From contig CANGYF010000020.1 in the NCBI GenBank assembly GCA_947458265.1, positions 1 through 64,000 on the forward strand: DNA of 64,000 nt, given 5' to 3'. Each line of letters begins with the position of its first letter. Within the stretch, counting starts at the first letter, position 1. The notes below the pieces were generated by a model. The model was not told the DNA's origin and did not search any database. It was given only the letters and a program-made list of their open reading frames with translations. This DNA comes from Betaproteobacteria bacterium. GTDB taxonomy: Bacteria; Pseudomonadota; Gammaproteobacteria; Burkholderiales; CAIKXV01. The position numbers and the translations under genes were made by a program. Below, one piece after another: positions 51,529-61,596 of the stretch.

Positions 51529-52617
51529 TTACGCCCAGGGTAACGGGACTCGGAGGGAGGCTGCGAGGGCGGTGAGGTCGCGGCGGACGCCGGCGGGTAA
51601 CGCGATGCCTGCCGGCGCCTGCGCGGCACGCTTGGCTTCGCCGCGTTCGCCCGGCAACAGCACGGGTGACGCGCCGTTGGGAGGCAATGCATGGATGGTG
51701 GCGGCCAGGGCCTCGATGTCGCGGCGATAGACGTCCGGATCGACGATGCGCTCGATGTCCAGCGCCATCACGAAGGCGTTCTGCACATGGGGATGCTTCG
51801 ATCCGCCCGCAGCGGCCAGCGCGGGCGCGAGGATCGGGTTGGCAGTGAGCAGGCTGGCGATCACCTCGAACATCAGCGCCAGGCCTGAACCCTTGGCGCC
51901 GCCGACCGGTAGCGGCACCTTCGCCAGCGCGGGATCGGTCGTAGGCTGGCCATGGGCATCGAGCGCCCAGTCGGCCGGGATCGGCTCGCCTTTCGCCTTC
52001 GCCTGCCGCAGCTTGCCCATCGCCACCACCGCTGAGGCCATGTCGAACACGATCGGCGGATGGCCATCGCCTCGAGGCGCGGCGATCGACAGTGGCGCGG
52101 TACCCAACGCCGCCCGGCCGGCGCCGTGATAGGCCATCAGCGGCACCGATGCGGCCGCAGCGACGCCGAGCATGCCTGCACGCGCGATGCGCTCAGTATG
52201 GAAGCCTACCGCACCGGTATGCGTGGTCGCGCGCAGCAGCGCAACCGATGACCCGGCGCTGCGCGCGCGCTCGATCACCGCATCGACCGCGTGCCGCATG
52301 CCCAGCGCGCCAGCACAGCGGTCGCCCTCGATCACCTGCAGCGCGGGGAGGTCGACGACCGTGCGGATGGACGGCGCCGGATTCATCTCGCCACTGGCAA
52401 GCCACCCGGCGTATTGCGGCAGGCGCGACACACCGTGCGAATGGACGCCGCGCAGGTCTGCCCAGACAAGCAGGTCTGCGACGCAGGCCGCATCGGCGGC
52501 GGACATGCCAGCGGCCGACAGAAGCCCGGATGCGAAGCGGTGAAGCGCTTTCCAATCGACCGGGAGCGCGGTGGAAGCAGGCGCAGGAGCAGGAACCATG
52601 GCGGGACTTTCGTTCAT
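51529..52617 (-). CDS. Malate/L-lactate dehydrogenase (Ldh_2) family oxidoreductase
   Basis: DLRGVHSHGVSRLPQYAGWL...VALLRATTHTGAVGFHTERIARAGMLGVAAAASVP...GGAKGSGLALMFEVIASLL. Confidence 0.93.
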   Translation of the reverse strand: MNESPAMVPAPAPASTALPVDWKALHRFASGLLSAAGMSAADAACVADLLVWADLRGVHSHGVSRLPQYAGWLASGEMNPAPSIRTVVDLPALQVIEGDRCAGALGMRHAVDAVIERARSAGSSVALLRATTHTGAVGFHTERIARAGMLGVAAAASVPLMAYHGAGRAALGTAPLSIAAPRGDGHPPIVFDMASAVVAMGKLRQAKAKGEPIPADWALDAHGQPTTDPALAKVPLPVGGAKGSGLALMFEVIASLLTANPILAPALAAAGGSKHPHVQNAFVMALDIERIVDPDVYRRDIEALAATIHALPPNGASPVLLPGERGEAKRAAQAPAGIALPAGVRRDLTALAASLRVPLPWA

Positions 52618-52674
52618 CGGCGAGCCGCCATTGTCGCCTGCAACGGGTGCGGACGGCCCCGACGTTCGTACCGC

Positions 52675-54396
52675 TCAGCGAACCAACGACTGCCCCGGCT
52701 TGATACGGCTGAACACCACCGGCCGCGTGCCGTAATCGAACCGGCCGCCATCGATGCGCACCGTGGTGTAGCGCGAGTTTTCGAGGTCGCGCACGTCCGG
52801 GAAATCGTTCCGGTAGTGCGCGCCGCGCGAATCCTCGCGCTGCTCGGCGGCGCCGCGGATCGCCTGGCTGACCAGAACCAGGTTCTTCAGGTTGAGCCAG
52901 TCGTGCCAGGTCAGGTTGAAGCCGCGCTGGCCATCGGCCACGCCGGTCGCATCCAGGCGTGCATCGAGTTCCTCCAGGCCGCTGCTCGCGCGCGCCAGGC
53001 TGGCCGCATCGCGGAAGATGCCGACGTCGTCCCACATCAGGTCGTGCAGCCGGGTCCGGATGTCCGAAAGACCGGTCGCCGGCCCCTTCGTGCCGGCATC
53101 GAACGGCCGCATGACCCGCGCCGCGCCCAGCGCGATCGCCTCCTCGTCCGGCTCGTGGTACACGCCGTTGGCTGCGACCCAGGCGCCCATGGTGTCGCCG
53201 GCGATGCCGCCGTACACGGTGGAGTTGGCGACACCGTTGCCGCCCAGCCGGTTCGCGCCATGCACGCCGCCGGTGTCCTCGCCCGCCGCGAACAGCCCCG
53301 GCAGGTCGGTCGAGCAGTCGGTGCGGAACACCACGCCACCCATCATGTAGTGCGCGGTCGGTACCACCTCGACAAGCCCGGAGACCAGGTCGAAGCCGCA
53401 GTCGGCGCAGCGCTCGACCATGCCGGGGAATTCCTTCTTCACCATCGCCGGATCGAGGTGGCGCATCGTGATGTACACGCCACCGTTCGGTCCGACATTG
53501 CCCCTGAGCATCTGGTCGTACATGCCGCGGCTGACGATGTCGCGCGTCGCACGTTCGTTGCGCGGGTCGTACTCGCCCATGAAGCGTTCGCCCTGCCCGT
53601 TCAGCAGGTAGCCGCCGACGCCGCGCAGCCCTTCCTCGATGATGGTACCGGTGATGCGCGTGCCGGCACCGGCCACCAGGCCGGTCGGGTGGAACTGCAC
53701 CATCTCCATGTCGCGCAGGGTCAGCCCGGCACGCAGCGCCATCGCCATGCCGTCGCAGCTCTTGTCGCCGGAGGGCGTGTGGTACTTGTACATCGTCGGA
53801 CCGCCGCCAGTGGCGAGCAGCACCGCCTGCGCCTGCACGAACACCAGCTCGCCGCTGCGGATGTCGATCATCAGCACGCCGGCGATCGCATCGCCCCGCC
53901 GGTTGCGGATGATCTCGACCGCACGGTGTTCCTCGAGCCGCTTGATGCCGCGCGCCCAGGTCTGCTCGGCCAGCCGGTTGATGATCTCGATGCCGGTCAG
54001 GTCGCCCTTGTGCACGGTGCGGTCGAAGGTCTGCCCGGCAAACGCCTTCTGGTGCACCGTGCCGTCCGGGTTGCGGTCGAAGAAGCAGCCGAGTTCGTTC
54101 TCGAGTTCATGGATGCGCTCGATCGCCACCTCGACCAGTTGCCAGGCAAGGTCCTGGTCGGGCAGCCACTTGCCGCCTTCGATGGTATCCATGAAGTGGC
54201 GCTCGACCGAGTCTTCCTTCGCCAGCGCGACGTTGTAGCCGCCCTGCACCATGCGCGTGCAGCCGCTCTTGCCAAGCAGCCCCTTCACGGCAACGGTGAT
54301 GTCGGCCTTCGGGTTCTTCTGGTGCGCATGCAGCGCAGCGAACAGCCCGGCACCGCCGGAGCCGAGGATCAGGATGTCGGTCTTGATGCGTCGCAT
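52675..54396 (-). CDS. Succinate dehydrogenase/fumarate reductase-type flavoprotein subunit
   Basis: DILILGSGGAGLFAALHAHQKNP...GQTFDRTVHKGDLTG...FHPTGL...ARGVHGANRLGGN-type GGVHGANRLGGNGVANSTVYGG. Confidence 0.93.
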   Translation of the reverse strand: MRRIKTDILILGSGGAGLFAALHAHQKNPKADITVAVKGLLGKSGCTRMVQGGYNVALAKEDSVERHFMDTIEGGKWLPDQDLAWQLVEVAIERIHELENELGCFFDRNPDGTVHQKAFAGQTFDRTVHKGDLTGIEIINRLAEQTWARGIKRLEEHRAVEIIRNRRGDAIAGVLMIDIRSGELVFVQAQAVLLATGGGPTMYKYHTPSGDKSCDGMAMALRAGLTLRDMEMVQFHPTGLVAGAGTRITGTIIEEGLRGVGGYLLNGQGERFMGEYDPRNERATRDIVSRGMYDQMLRGNVGPNGGVYITMRHLDPAMVKKEFPGMVERCADCGFDLVSGLVEVVPTAHYMMGGVVFRTDCSTDLPGLFAAGEDTGGVHGANRLGGNGVANSTVYGGIAGDTMGAWVAANGVYHEPDEEAIALGAARVMRPFDAGTKGPATGLSDIRTRLHDLMWDDVGIFRDAASLARASSGLEELDARLDATGVADGQRGFNLTWHDWLNLKNLVLVSQAIRGAAEQREDSRGAHYRNDFPDVRDLENSRYTTVRIDGGRFDYGTRPVVFSRIKPGQSLVR

Positions 54397-54416
54397 GTCT
54401 GGTTCAACCCGTCGGT

Positions 54417-55028
54417 TCAGCTTTTCACGCCCAGCGAGGCCAGCACGGCCGCGCGCCGGTCGCGCGCCTGCGCGTTCACTTCGGTGTAGAGGCTGGCGCC
54501 ATGGCTGTCCATGCTGACCAGCAGCGGCCCGAAGCCCTTGATACGAAACTTCCACAGCGACTCGGGATTGAGGTCGTGCAGGTCTACGTCCTCGATCTGC
54601 TCGATCCAGGTGGTCTCGAGTGCCGCCGCGCCGCCGATCACTGCAAGGTATACCCCACCCAGGTCGCGGAACGCATCCAGCGAGCCCTGCCGAAGCCCCC
54701 CCTTGCCGATCACGATGCGCACGCCGTACTGCTCCATCAGCGGGCGGGTGAAGCGCTCCATCCGGTCCGAGGTGGTGGTGCCGACGCATACCGGCTCGTA
54801 GCCGACCGGCGCGGCGGCCGTCTCGCCGACCCAGCGGACGTTGGGCGCGGTGTGCACCACCGCATGCCCGCGCAGGTCGAACTTCGTGGTGCGGCCCCGG
54901 TCGAACATGTGGATCTGCGTCGCATCGCGGATGCCGTACAGCGTGTCGTGAAGCGTGACCGTATCGTTCACCTTCAGCGCGCGTACCTGCGCCTCGCTCA
55001 CCGGCATGTGGAAATCGTAATGCGCCAT
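54417..55028 (-). CDS. Fumarate hydratase/tartrate dehydratase-type beta subunit
   Basis: MPVSEAQVRALKVNDTVTLHDTLYGIRDATQIHMFDRG...GPTTSDRM-like VCVGTTTSDRMERFT...IGKGGL. Confidence 0.9.
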   Translation of the reverse strand: MAHYDFHMPVSEAQVRALKVNDTVTLHDTLYGIRDATQIHMFDRGRTTKFDLRGHAVVHTAPNVRWVGETAAAPVGYEPVCVGTTTSDRMERFTRPLMEQYGVRIVIGKGGLRQGSLDAFRDLGGVYLAVIGGAAALETTWIEQIEDVDLHDLNPESLWKFRIKGFGPLLVSMDSHGASLYTEVNAQARDRRAAVLASLGVKS

Positions 55029-55057
55029 GGTCCCTGCTCCTTGCCGTCAAGCCCCGG

Positions 55058-55687
55058 TCACGAATCGCGACCCAGCATGCCGCGCTTGAGGTTGTCGCTG
55101 ACCGGTCGCTCGCCCAGCCAGATGCGCATCAGCGCGCGGTAGAAGTCCTCGCCGGCGATCGGCTCGCCACGCGGTCGCCCGTCGACCACCACCCGCGTGA
55201 CGCCGACGGGCAACCAGTCGATCGCGATGCGGGTGCCGCGCCCCACCTTGCCGATGTCCTGCATCACCCGGTCGAGCATCGACATCCGGGGCCGGAAACG
55301 CTCGACCTCGGCCGGCGCGTGGTTCTCGGTGATTCCCTCGGCGAGCGCCGAGGAGAGTTGCTCGGCAGTGATTTCGCGCAGCACGTTCATCTCGATGCGC
55401 TTGGCACCCGGCATGGCGATCGCCGACTCGGCGGAACGCCGCGGCTCGGGCAGGTAGAGCCCGATCGCGTACACCTGGAAGCCGAACAGCCGATGCAGCG
55501 CGAACCCGTTCAACTGCAGTTCGGCCGGGATTTCAGGGGTGCGCAACACCCGGTCGAAGCGAACGCCGGCGACCTCGGCCACGGCGGCCACGCCATCGGC
55601 AGCCGGCACCCCGAGGGCTGCGACTCCAACGAGCGCGAAGACCGCACGCCGCCGCGGCCACACCTCAGAAGCCCCAGGCAAGGCCAT
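55058..55687 (-). CDS. Chalcone isomerase-like domain protein
   Basis: FDRVLRTPEIPAELQLNGFALHRLFGFQVYAIGLYLPEPRRSAE...EITAEQLSSALAEGI. Confidence 0.85.
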   Translation of the reverse strand: MALPGASEVWPRRRAVFALVGVAALGVPAADGVAAVAEVAGVRFDRVLRTPEIPAELQLNGFALHRLFGFQVYAIGLYLPEPRRSAESAIAMPGAKRIEMNVLREITAEQLSSALAEGITENHAPAEVERFRPRMSMLDRVMQDIGKVGRGTRIAIDWLPVGVTRVVVDGRPRGEPIAGEDFYRALMRIWLGERPVSDNLKRGMLGRDS

Positions 55688-56540
55688 CGGGCGTCCAGGT
55701 CGCGCGCGCGCGGCGTGCCGAGTGGCACTGCATGTTGACCGCCACCGGGTTCATCGTGATGTGCGTCGCCGCGAGTTCGATGTGCACCGCGAACGAGGTC
55801 GCATCACCGCCCAGCCCCTGCGGGCCGACGCCGAGCCGGTTCACCGCCTCGGTGAGCTGCTGCTCCAGCTTCGCGCCCTCGGCATCGCTGCAGCGGGTGC
55901 CAAGCGCGCGCGTGGCCGCCACCTTGGACAGGTGAACGCACAGGTCGCCGGTGCCGCCCACGCCGACGCCAACGATGGTCGGCGGACAGGTCTTGCCGCC
56001 GGCATTGAGCACGCAGTCGATGACGAAGGTCTTGATCGCGTCGATGCCGTCGGCCGGGATCGCCATGTGCAGGAAGGTGTTGTTCTCCGACCCGCTGCCC
56101 TTGGGGATCATCTCGATGGACAGGCGGTCCTGCGCATCGACGAAGTCGATGTTGATCACCGGCACCAGCGGCCCGCACGACGTCTGCTCGTTCACGCGGG
56201 TCAGCGGATGCACGACCGAGGAACGCAGCGGGTACTCGGTGGTCGCCCGCTCGCAACCCTTGCGGATCGCCTGCTTCAGCGCGAACCCGTCGAGCTGGAC
56301 ATTACGCCCGATCTCGACGTTGTAGATCGGCAGGCCGGTGTCCTGGCAGAGCAGGTTGTCTGTGGACTCCGCAACGGTGATGTTGCGGATCATCGTCGCC
56401 AGCACCGACTGCCCGGTCGCGTTCGTCTCGCGCTTCACCAGGCCGGTGAAGCCTTCCTTGATGTCCGGCGGGAGCACCTTGAGCGCCCGGATATAGAGCT
56501 CCTTGGCGGCGTCTTCCACCTGCTTGAGGTCGATCTGCAT
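55665..56540 (-). CDS. Fumarate hydratase/tartrate dehydratase-type alpha subunit
   Basis: NLLCQDTGLPIYNVEIG...PSSVVHPLTRVNEQTSCGPLVPVINIDFVD...KGSGSENNTFLHM...CPPTIVGVGVGGTGDL. Confidence 0.94.
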   Translation of the reverse strand: MQIDLKQVEDAAKELYIRALKVLPPDIKEGFTGLVKRETNATGQSVLATMIRNITVAESTDNLLCQDTGLPIYNVEIGRNVQLDGFALKQAIRKGCERATTEYPLRSSVVHPLTRVNEQTSCGPLVPVINIDFVDAQDRLSIEMIPKGSGSENNTFLHMAIPADGIDAIKTFVIDCVLNAGGKTCPPTIVGVGVGGTGDLCVHLSKVAATRALGTRCSDAEGAKLEQQLTEAVNRLGVGPQGLGGDATSFAVHIELAATHITMNPVAVNMQCHSARRARATWTPDGLAWGF

Positions 56541-56603
56541 GCAGTTCCCGTGCGCGCGTGGGTACGCAGTGAGTCCGTACGCGGTAAGTCCGTGACCGGC
56601 GAA

Positions 56604-57590
56604 TCAGTTCGCGGTGATCTTCCGCTCGCGGATGATCCGGCCCCAGCGGGCGATCTCCGAACGGATGTACTTGTTGAATTCATCGGGACCATTGCCGACG
56701 GCTTCCATCCCCAGGCCCAGGACACGATCGCGGAAGGTGCCGCCTGCCGTGACCTTCGCGATGTCCTCTGCCACCCGGTTGACCAGCGGCGCGGGCGTGC
56801 CGGTCACCACTGCGACGCCGAACCAGCCGAGGTTCTCGAAGCCGGTGATGCCGGCTTCAGACACCGTCGGCACGTCGGGCAGCGACGGCGAACGCTTCGG
56901 ACCGGTGACTGCCAGCGCACGCAGCTTGCGGTCGCGCAGGAAGTTGATCGCAGCGCCGAGGTTCGGTGCTGCCCAGTCGATCTGGCCGCCCATCAGGTCG
57001 GTGATCGCGACCACTTCGCCCTTGTAGGGAACGTGGACGGAATCCATCTTTGCGAAGAACTCGAAGCTCTCCGCCGCGAGGTGCACCTGGCTGCCGACGC
57101 CGGCCGACCCGTAGCTCAGCTTGCCGGGGGCGGCGCGCACCGCGGTGACGAGGTCCATCAGCGTGTTGAACTTCGAGTTCGGCCCGACCGCGATCACCAT
57201 CGGACCGCTCGCCACCAGCGACACGCCGGTCAGGTCGCGGCCCGGGTCATGGCTCATCTTGCGGTACATGTGCTGGTTGGCCGACAGCACGCTGCCCGAT
57301 GCGAACAGCTGGGTATAGCCATCCGGGTTCGAACGGGCGACGATCTCGCTGGCGATCGTGCCGCCGGCGCCGGCGCGGTTCTCGACCAGCACGCTCTGGC
57401 CCCAGCGCTCGTTCAGTCCCTGCGCCAGAAGGCGCGCGACGACGTCGGTCGCACCACCGGCCACGAACGGCACGATCATGCGTACCGGCTTCACGGGAAA
57501 GGCCGGCGCCTGCGCCTGCGCCGCGGTTGCACTGCCCAGCGCCACAGTCGCGGCCGCAGCCGCGACGATCTTGATCGTCCACCGTTTCAT
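56604..57590 (-). CDS. Tripartite tricarboxylate transporter substrate-binding protein (Bug family)
   Basis: FPVKPVRMIVPFVAGGATDVVARLLAQGLNERWGQSVLVENRAGAGGTIASEIVARSNPDGYT. Confidence 0.93.
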   Translation of the reverse strand: MKRWTIKIVAAAAATVALGSATAAQAQAPAFPVKPVRMIVPFVAGGATDVVARLLAQGLNERWGQSVLVENRAGAGGTIASEIVARSNPDGYTQLFASGSVLSANQHMYRKMSHDPGRDLTGVSLVASGPMVIAVGPNSKFNTLMDLVTAVRAAPGKLSYGSAGVGSQVHLAAESFEFFAKMDSVHVPYKGEVVAITDLMGGQIDWAAPNLGAAINFLRDRKLRALAVTGPKRSPSLPDVPTVSEAGITGFENLGWFGVAVVTGTPAPLVNRVAEDIAKVTAGGTFRDRVLGLGMEAVGNGPDEFNKYIRSEIARWGRIIRERKITAN

Positions 57591-57699
57591 GTTGTCCTCC
57601 TGGGGCACTTGCCATTTCGGGGTCTGACACGCGGCTGCATCATGCCGCCTGTCTGCGGAATCCGCCAGCCCCGGGCGACTGCCGCCCGGGCGTATTTTC

Positions 57700-58050
57700 T
57701 CAGCCGATGTTGAGCGCGAACAGCAGGCCGGCTCCGATGCTGGCCGCCACCGACACCGCGAACAGCGACTTCTGCCAGTCGCGCCATGGCAGGAACTCGA
57801 GCATCAGCAGCCGCAGGCCGCCGGCCAGGTGCGCTGCAAGCGCGATGACCAGCCCGAACTCGGCCACCTTCACCGCCGGGTTCGCGGTCCAGTCGATGAA
57901 GCCGTCGAGCGCAGCCTCGCCCGACAGTGCCTGGCCCAGTGCCCAGAAATGCAGCGGGATGAATGCCGCCAGCAGCAGCCCGGATACCCGGTGCACGATG
58001 AACGCCCACCAGGCGGGATGGTTGCGGTTGCGCCACGCCTTCGCGCTCAC
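57700..58050 (-). CDS. Succinate dehydrogenase-like membrane anchor (SdhD-like)
   Basis: GTG start VSAKAWRNRNHPAWWAFIVHRVSGLLLAAFIPLHFWALGQALSG...AAHLAGGLRLLMLEF. Confidence 0.8.
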   Translation of the reverse strand: MSAKAWRNRNHPAWWAFIVHRVSGLLLAAFIPLHFWALGQALSGEAALDGFIDWTANPAVKVAEFGLVIALAAHLAGGLRLLMLEFLPWRDWQKSLFAVSVAASIGAGLLFALNIG

Positions 58051-58400
58051 GGAGCCCCCCCGGGCGCATACACGCCCCAGACAGCACGCAGGCCGAAAAG
58101 GAGGAAGAACACGCCGATCGCCAGCACCGTGACCTCGAGGCCGCGCCCGCGCCAGGCGAAGGTCTCGGCCAGGATGTTGCGCAGGCCGATCGGCACGTGC
58201 ACCGCGACGCTGACCACGAACAGCACATAGAACAGCATCCACGGGGTGTTGCCGCGGGTGCGAGCGAGGATCTCGCCGGCAGACAGCCCGCTGCGCACCG
58301 CATAGATCATCGTCGCCAGATGCACCAGCACGAAGAAGCCGAGCAGCGCGGCCGACGCCCGCTGCGCGAACCACAACCAGACCTGGGTGCGTGCGCTCAC
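58047..58400 (-). CDS. Succinate dehydrogenase-like membrane anchor (SdhC-like)
   Basis: GTG start VSARTQVWLWFAQRASAALLGFFVLVHLATMIYAVRSGLS...VAVHVPIGLRNIL; overlaps next gene by 4 bp. Confidence 0.8.
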   Translation of the reverse strand: MSARTQVWLWFAQRASAALLGFFVLVHLATMIYAVRSGLSAGEILARTRGNTPWMLFYVLFVVSVAVHVPIGLRNILAETFAWRGRGLEVTVLAIGVFFLLFGLRAVWGVYAPGGAP

Positions 58401-59158
58401 AGTTCCCCCTTCAGCAGCGCGCGCGTGGTCACCCGCTTGAGGCCTGCGATGGCCGAAGTCAGCGGCAGGTGCTTCGGACAGCGCTCGGTGCAGGTCATGT
58501 GGGTATGGCAGGCATGGCAGCCGGCATCCCCGGCCACCGCGGCGAGTCGCTCCCGACGGGCTTCGTCGCGGGTGTCGTTGACCAGGGTCCAGGCGCGGTT
58601 CATTGCCGCCGGCCCGAGGTAGTCCGGCTTCCATTCGACCACGTCGCACGACGAATAGCAGACACCGCAGCCGATGCATTCGATGCCGAGGTCGACCTGC
58701 TGACGTTCGGCCGACAGCGGCGACACGACCGCGAAGTCGTCCTTGCGCGTCAGGCTGCCGGAGAACTGACCCTTCGCGCGCGCCCACTTGTCGAAGAACG
58801 TGCTCATGTCGGTGGCGAGGTCACGGATCACCGGCAGGTTGCGCAGCGGCGCGATCTCGAGCGTACCGTCCTGCGAAACCTTGTCGACATGGGTACGGCA
58901 GGTCCAGCGCGCCTCGCCGTTGACCACCATCGCACACGAACCGCAGACACCCACCCGGCAGGCGAAGCGGTAGGTCAGCGTGGGGTCGAGGTGGCGCTGG
59001 ATGTGGGTCACCACGTCGAGCACTGTCTGGCTCGGCTGGCGCGGCACGTCGAACGCCTCGAAACGGCCTTCGCCGGACGCGACGCCGCCGGGCCCGGTGC
59101 TGCGCCATACCGAGACCCTGATCGTGCCGCTGCCGGCGGGTGGAGTCGACTGGTCCAT
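58397..59158 (-). CDS. Succinate dehydrogenase/fumarate reductase iron-sulfur subunit
   Basis: YRFACRVGVCGSCAMVVNGEARWTCRTHV...ECIGCGVCYSSCDVV...CHTHMTCTERCPKHLP. Confidence 0.95.
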   Translation of the reverse strand: MDQSTPPAGSGTIRVSVWRSTGPGGVASGEGRFEAFDVPRQPSQTVLDVVTHIQRHLDPTLTYRFACRVGVCGSCAMVVNGEARWTCRTHVDKVSQDGTLEIAPLRNLPVIRDLATDMSTFFDKWARAKGQFSGSLTRKDDFAVVSPLSAERQQVDLGIECIGCGVCYSSCDVVEWKPDYLGPAAMNRAWTLVNDTRDEARRERLAAVAGDAGCHACHTHMTCTERCPKHLPLTSAIAGLKRVTTRALLKGEL

Positions 59159-59200
59159 CGTGGAGCTTCCTGATCGTTGATTGCGCCCGTCGCGCGGCGA

Positions 59201-60382
59201 CTAGCGTACCGTGACCTGTACCGCCTGCGCTGCATTGTTGCCCATGCCCGCCGTGTTCCAGTCAGGCTGCAGCGGCTGCACCGATCCGTCCGCCGCATGA
59301 GCACGGCACTGCAGCAGGTGCTCGCCGCGGGTTGCGTCCCACGGACAGGTCCATGCGCGCCAGGCATACCGATGCTCGCCCGGCGGCGCCAGCAGCGCAT
59401 CGCGCCATTCGCCGTCTACCGCCACTTCGACCCGCTCGACCGGAACGCCCGCCCCGGCCCATGCACGGCCGCGCAGTTCGACGCGCCCGGCGTCGACCAG
59501 CCGGCGCCGCGTGTACCAGTCGGGGATGCCCGGCGGCAACATCAACGAACGCACGCGCAGGGTGGTCACCGGCACGCCCGGATCGTCGGCCGACTTGCGG
59601 TAATGATAGCCGACGGCCTGCTGGAAGCCGTCGAACGGGCGGTCGAGCACCTCGATGCGCGACAGCCACTTGACGCTGGCCATGCCGTACCAGCCCGGCA
59701 CGATCAGCCGGCACGGATGGCCGTGCTGCGGCAGCAGCGGCTGGCCGTTCATCGCGTAGACGACCAGCACGTCGTCGGACAGCGCCTGGTCGAGCTTCAG
59801 GCTGCGCCCGTAGTGATGCTCGACGCCGCGATCGAAGCCGCGGTCGAGCCCCAGGAATGCGACCTCGCTGGCCCGATCGACCGGCACCGCCTTTTCGAGC
59901 AGGCCACGCAGCGGCGTGCCTGTCCACTCGGCTGTGCCTACCGCCTCGCCGATCCACGGCATGCTCGGATAGCGGGGCGTCATGCCCGCGCGGCCGTTGC
60001 CCGCGCACTCGAGCGTCACGCGCAGCGTGCGCGTGGGCAGCTGCTTCAGTTCGGCCAGAGAGAACGACAGCCCGGCCCGGACATGCCCGCCGATCGACAG
60101 CCGCCAGGCCTGTGCGTCGACCTCGGGGATGTCGAAATGCGACAGCAGGTAATGCATGCCCTGCGGAGTGATGTCGTAGCGCAGCCCTTCCAGCGGCATG
60201 CCCGGATTGCGGTTGGCGAGCGCCACTTCCTCGCGCGCAAACGCGCCATCGACATGCGGCCGCGCGTCGGCTCCGGCAAACGGATTGCCGGAGCCGGTGC
60301 GCGCAGCGGCGGGGTCGCCGCCGCTGTCGCTGCCGATCAGGCCGCCCGCAGGGCTACCCGCCGGCGGCACCCCCTCGCCCAA
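59201..60382 (-). CDS. Sulfite oxidase-like molybdopterin-binding oxidoreductase
   Basis: RYDITPQGMHYLLSHFDIPEVDAQAWRLSIGGHV...RTLRVTLECAGNGRAGM...GHPCRLIVPGWYGMASVKWLSRIEVLDRPFDGFQQ...Mo-co dimerisation-like domain; start uncertain (TTG). Confidence 0.9.
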   Translation of the reverse strand: MGEGVPPAGSPAGGLIGSDSGGDPAAARTGSGNPFAGADARPHVDGAFAREEVALANRNPGMPLEGLRYDITPQGMHYLLSHFDIPEVDAQAWRLSIGGHVRAGLSFSLAELKQLPTRTLRVTLECAGNGRAGMTPRYPSMPWIGEAVGTAEWTGTPLRGLLEKAVPVDRASEVAFLGLDRGFDRGVEHHYGRSLKLDQALSDDVLVVYAMNGQPLLPQHGHPCRLIVPGWYGMASVKWLSRIEVLDRPFDGFQQAVGYHYRKSADDPGVPVTTLRVRSLMLPPGIPDWYTRRRLVDAGRVELRGRAWAGAGVPVERVEVAVDGEWRDALLAPPGEHRYAWRAWTCPWDATRGEHLLQCRAHAADGSVQPLQPDWNTAGMGNNAAQAVQVTVR

Positions 60383-60383
60383 A

Positions 60384-61553
60384 TCAGGCGCTCTCGAACA
60401 GCCGGGTCAGCACGAACTCGCGATGGCCCAGCGCCTCGGCAGCCGTCAGGCGGCCATTGGCGGTACGGAACATGCACTCGAGCAGCGCGTCGCCCGCCTG
60501 GTCCGGGTTCATCTCCTTGCGCAGCAGGCCGGACACGTCGACGTCGACATGCTCGCCCATCGTGCGCACCGTCTTCGGGTTCGCGCAGAGCTTGATCACC
60601 GGCAGGATCGGGTTACCGATCACGTTGCCCTGGCCCGTCGGGAAGAAGTGCACCGTGTAGCCCGCGGCCGCGCACAGCGTGACCATCTCGGCCGCTGCCG
60701 AGGACGAGTCCATGAACCACAGGCCCGGATGGGTCGGTGCTTCCGCCTTGTCGAGCACGCCGTCGACCAGGCACTTGCGGCCGATCTTCTGGATGTTGCC
60801 CAGGGCCTTTTCCTCGATCGTGGTCAGGCCGCCGGCGATGTTGCCCTTGGTCGGCTGCGACTCGGACAGGTCGTCGGTCTTCCAGCGGTTGATCATGTCC
60901 TGGTAGCGGTTGAACATGAACATGAACTTCTCGCGCACTTCCGGCGTGCGGCAACGCTCGGCCACCAGCATCTCGCCGCCGGTGATCTCGGAGGTCTCGC
61001 CGAACACCAGCGTGGTGCCGTGCGGGTAGAGCTTGTCGAACGCATTGCCGACCGTCGGGTTTGCGCCGCAGCCCGAGGTGGTGTCGGACTCGCCGCACTT
61101 GGTCGACACCCAGAGGTCCTTCAGCGGCCGCTCTTCGCGCCGTTTCTCGGACGCCCACTGCACGTATTCGCGCGCGGCCTTCGAGGCCCTGTGGATGGTC
61201 TCGTGGTCACCGTGGCCCTCGATGCCGAAACCGACGACCGGCTTGCCGGTGGCGGCGATGCCGTCGACGATCTTCTTGGTCCAGCCGTCCTCGATGCCGA
61301 TCACCACGACGGCGGCGACGTTCGGGTTCGAGCCGGTGCCGATCAGCGTGCGGAAGTGCAGGTCGAGGTCGGCGCCGAACTGCAGGCGGCCGTAGGGATG
61401 CGGCAGCGCCATCGCGCCCTTGATGTTGTGGGCGACCGCTTCGGCCGCGGCGTTCGACAGGTCGTCGACCGGAAGGATGATGACGTGGTTGCGAACGCCG
61501 ATGCGGCCGTTCTCACGCTTGAAGCCCCAGAAGGTGGCCTTGCTCAGATCCAT
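60384..61553 (-). CDS. UxaA-family lyase large subunit; resembles (2R)-sulfolactate sulfo-lyase beta
   Basis: [81 protein letters not shown]...[26 protein letters not shown]...[18 protein letters not shown]. Confidence 0.9.
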   Translation of the reverse strand: MDLSKATFWGFKRENGRIGVRNHVIILPVDDLSNAAAEAVAHNIKGAMALPHPYGRLQFGADLDLHFRTLIGTGSNPNVAAVVVIGIEDGWTKKIVDGIAATGKPVVGFGIEGHGDHETIHRASKAAREYVQWASEKRREERPLKDLWVSTKCGESDTTSGCGANPTVGNAFDKLYPHGTTLVFGETSEITGGEMLVAERCRTPEVREKFMFMFNRYQDMINRWKTDDLSESQPTKGNIAGGLTTIEEKALGNIQKIGRKCLVDGVLDKAEAPTHPGLWFMDSSSAAAEMVTLCAAAGYTVHFFPTGQGNVIGNPILPVIKLCANPKTVRTMGEHVDVDVSGLLRKEMNPDQAGDALLECMFRTANGRLTAAEALGHREFVLTRLFESA

Positions 61554-61596
61554 GTCGGAATTCCTCTAATCGGGTGGGGGCGGCTACCAGCTTCGG

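Noticed and set aside
56562-56591. Two 15-bp direct repeats GTACGCRGTRAGTCC
   Set aside because: Only two imperfect copies between the alpha subunit gene and the Bug-family gene; could be chance or a minor duplication, no functional argument.
55539-57713. 724-aa plus-strand ORF
   Set aside because: Antisense to the fumarase alpha and Bug-family genes.
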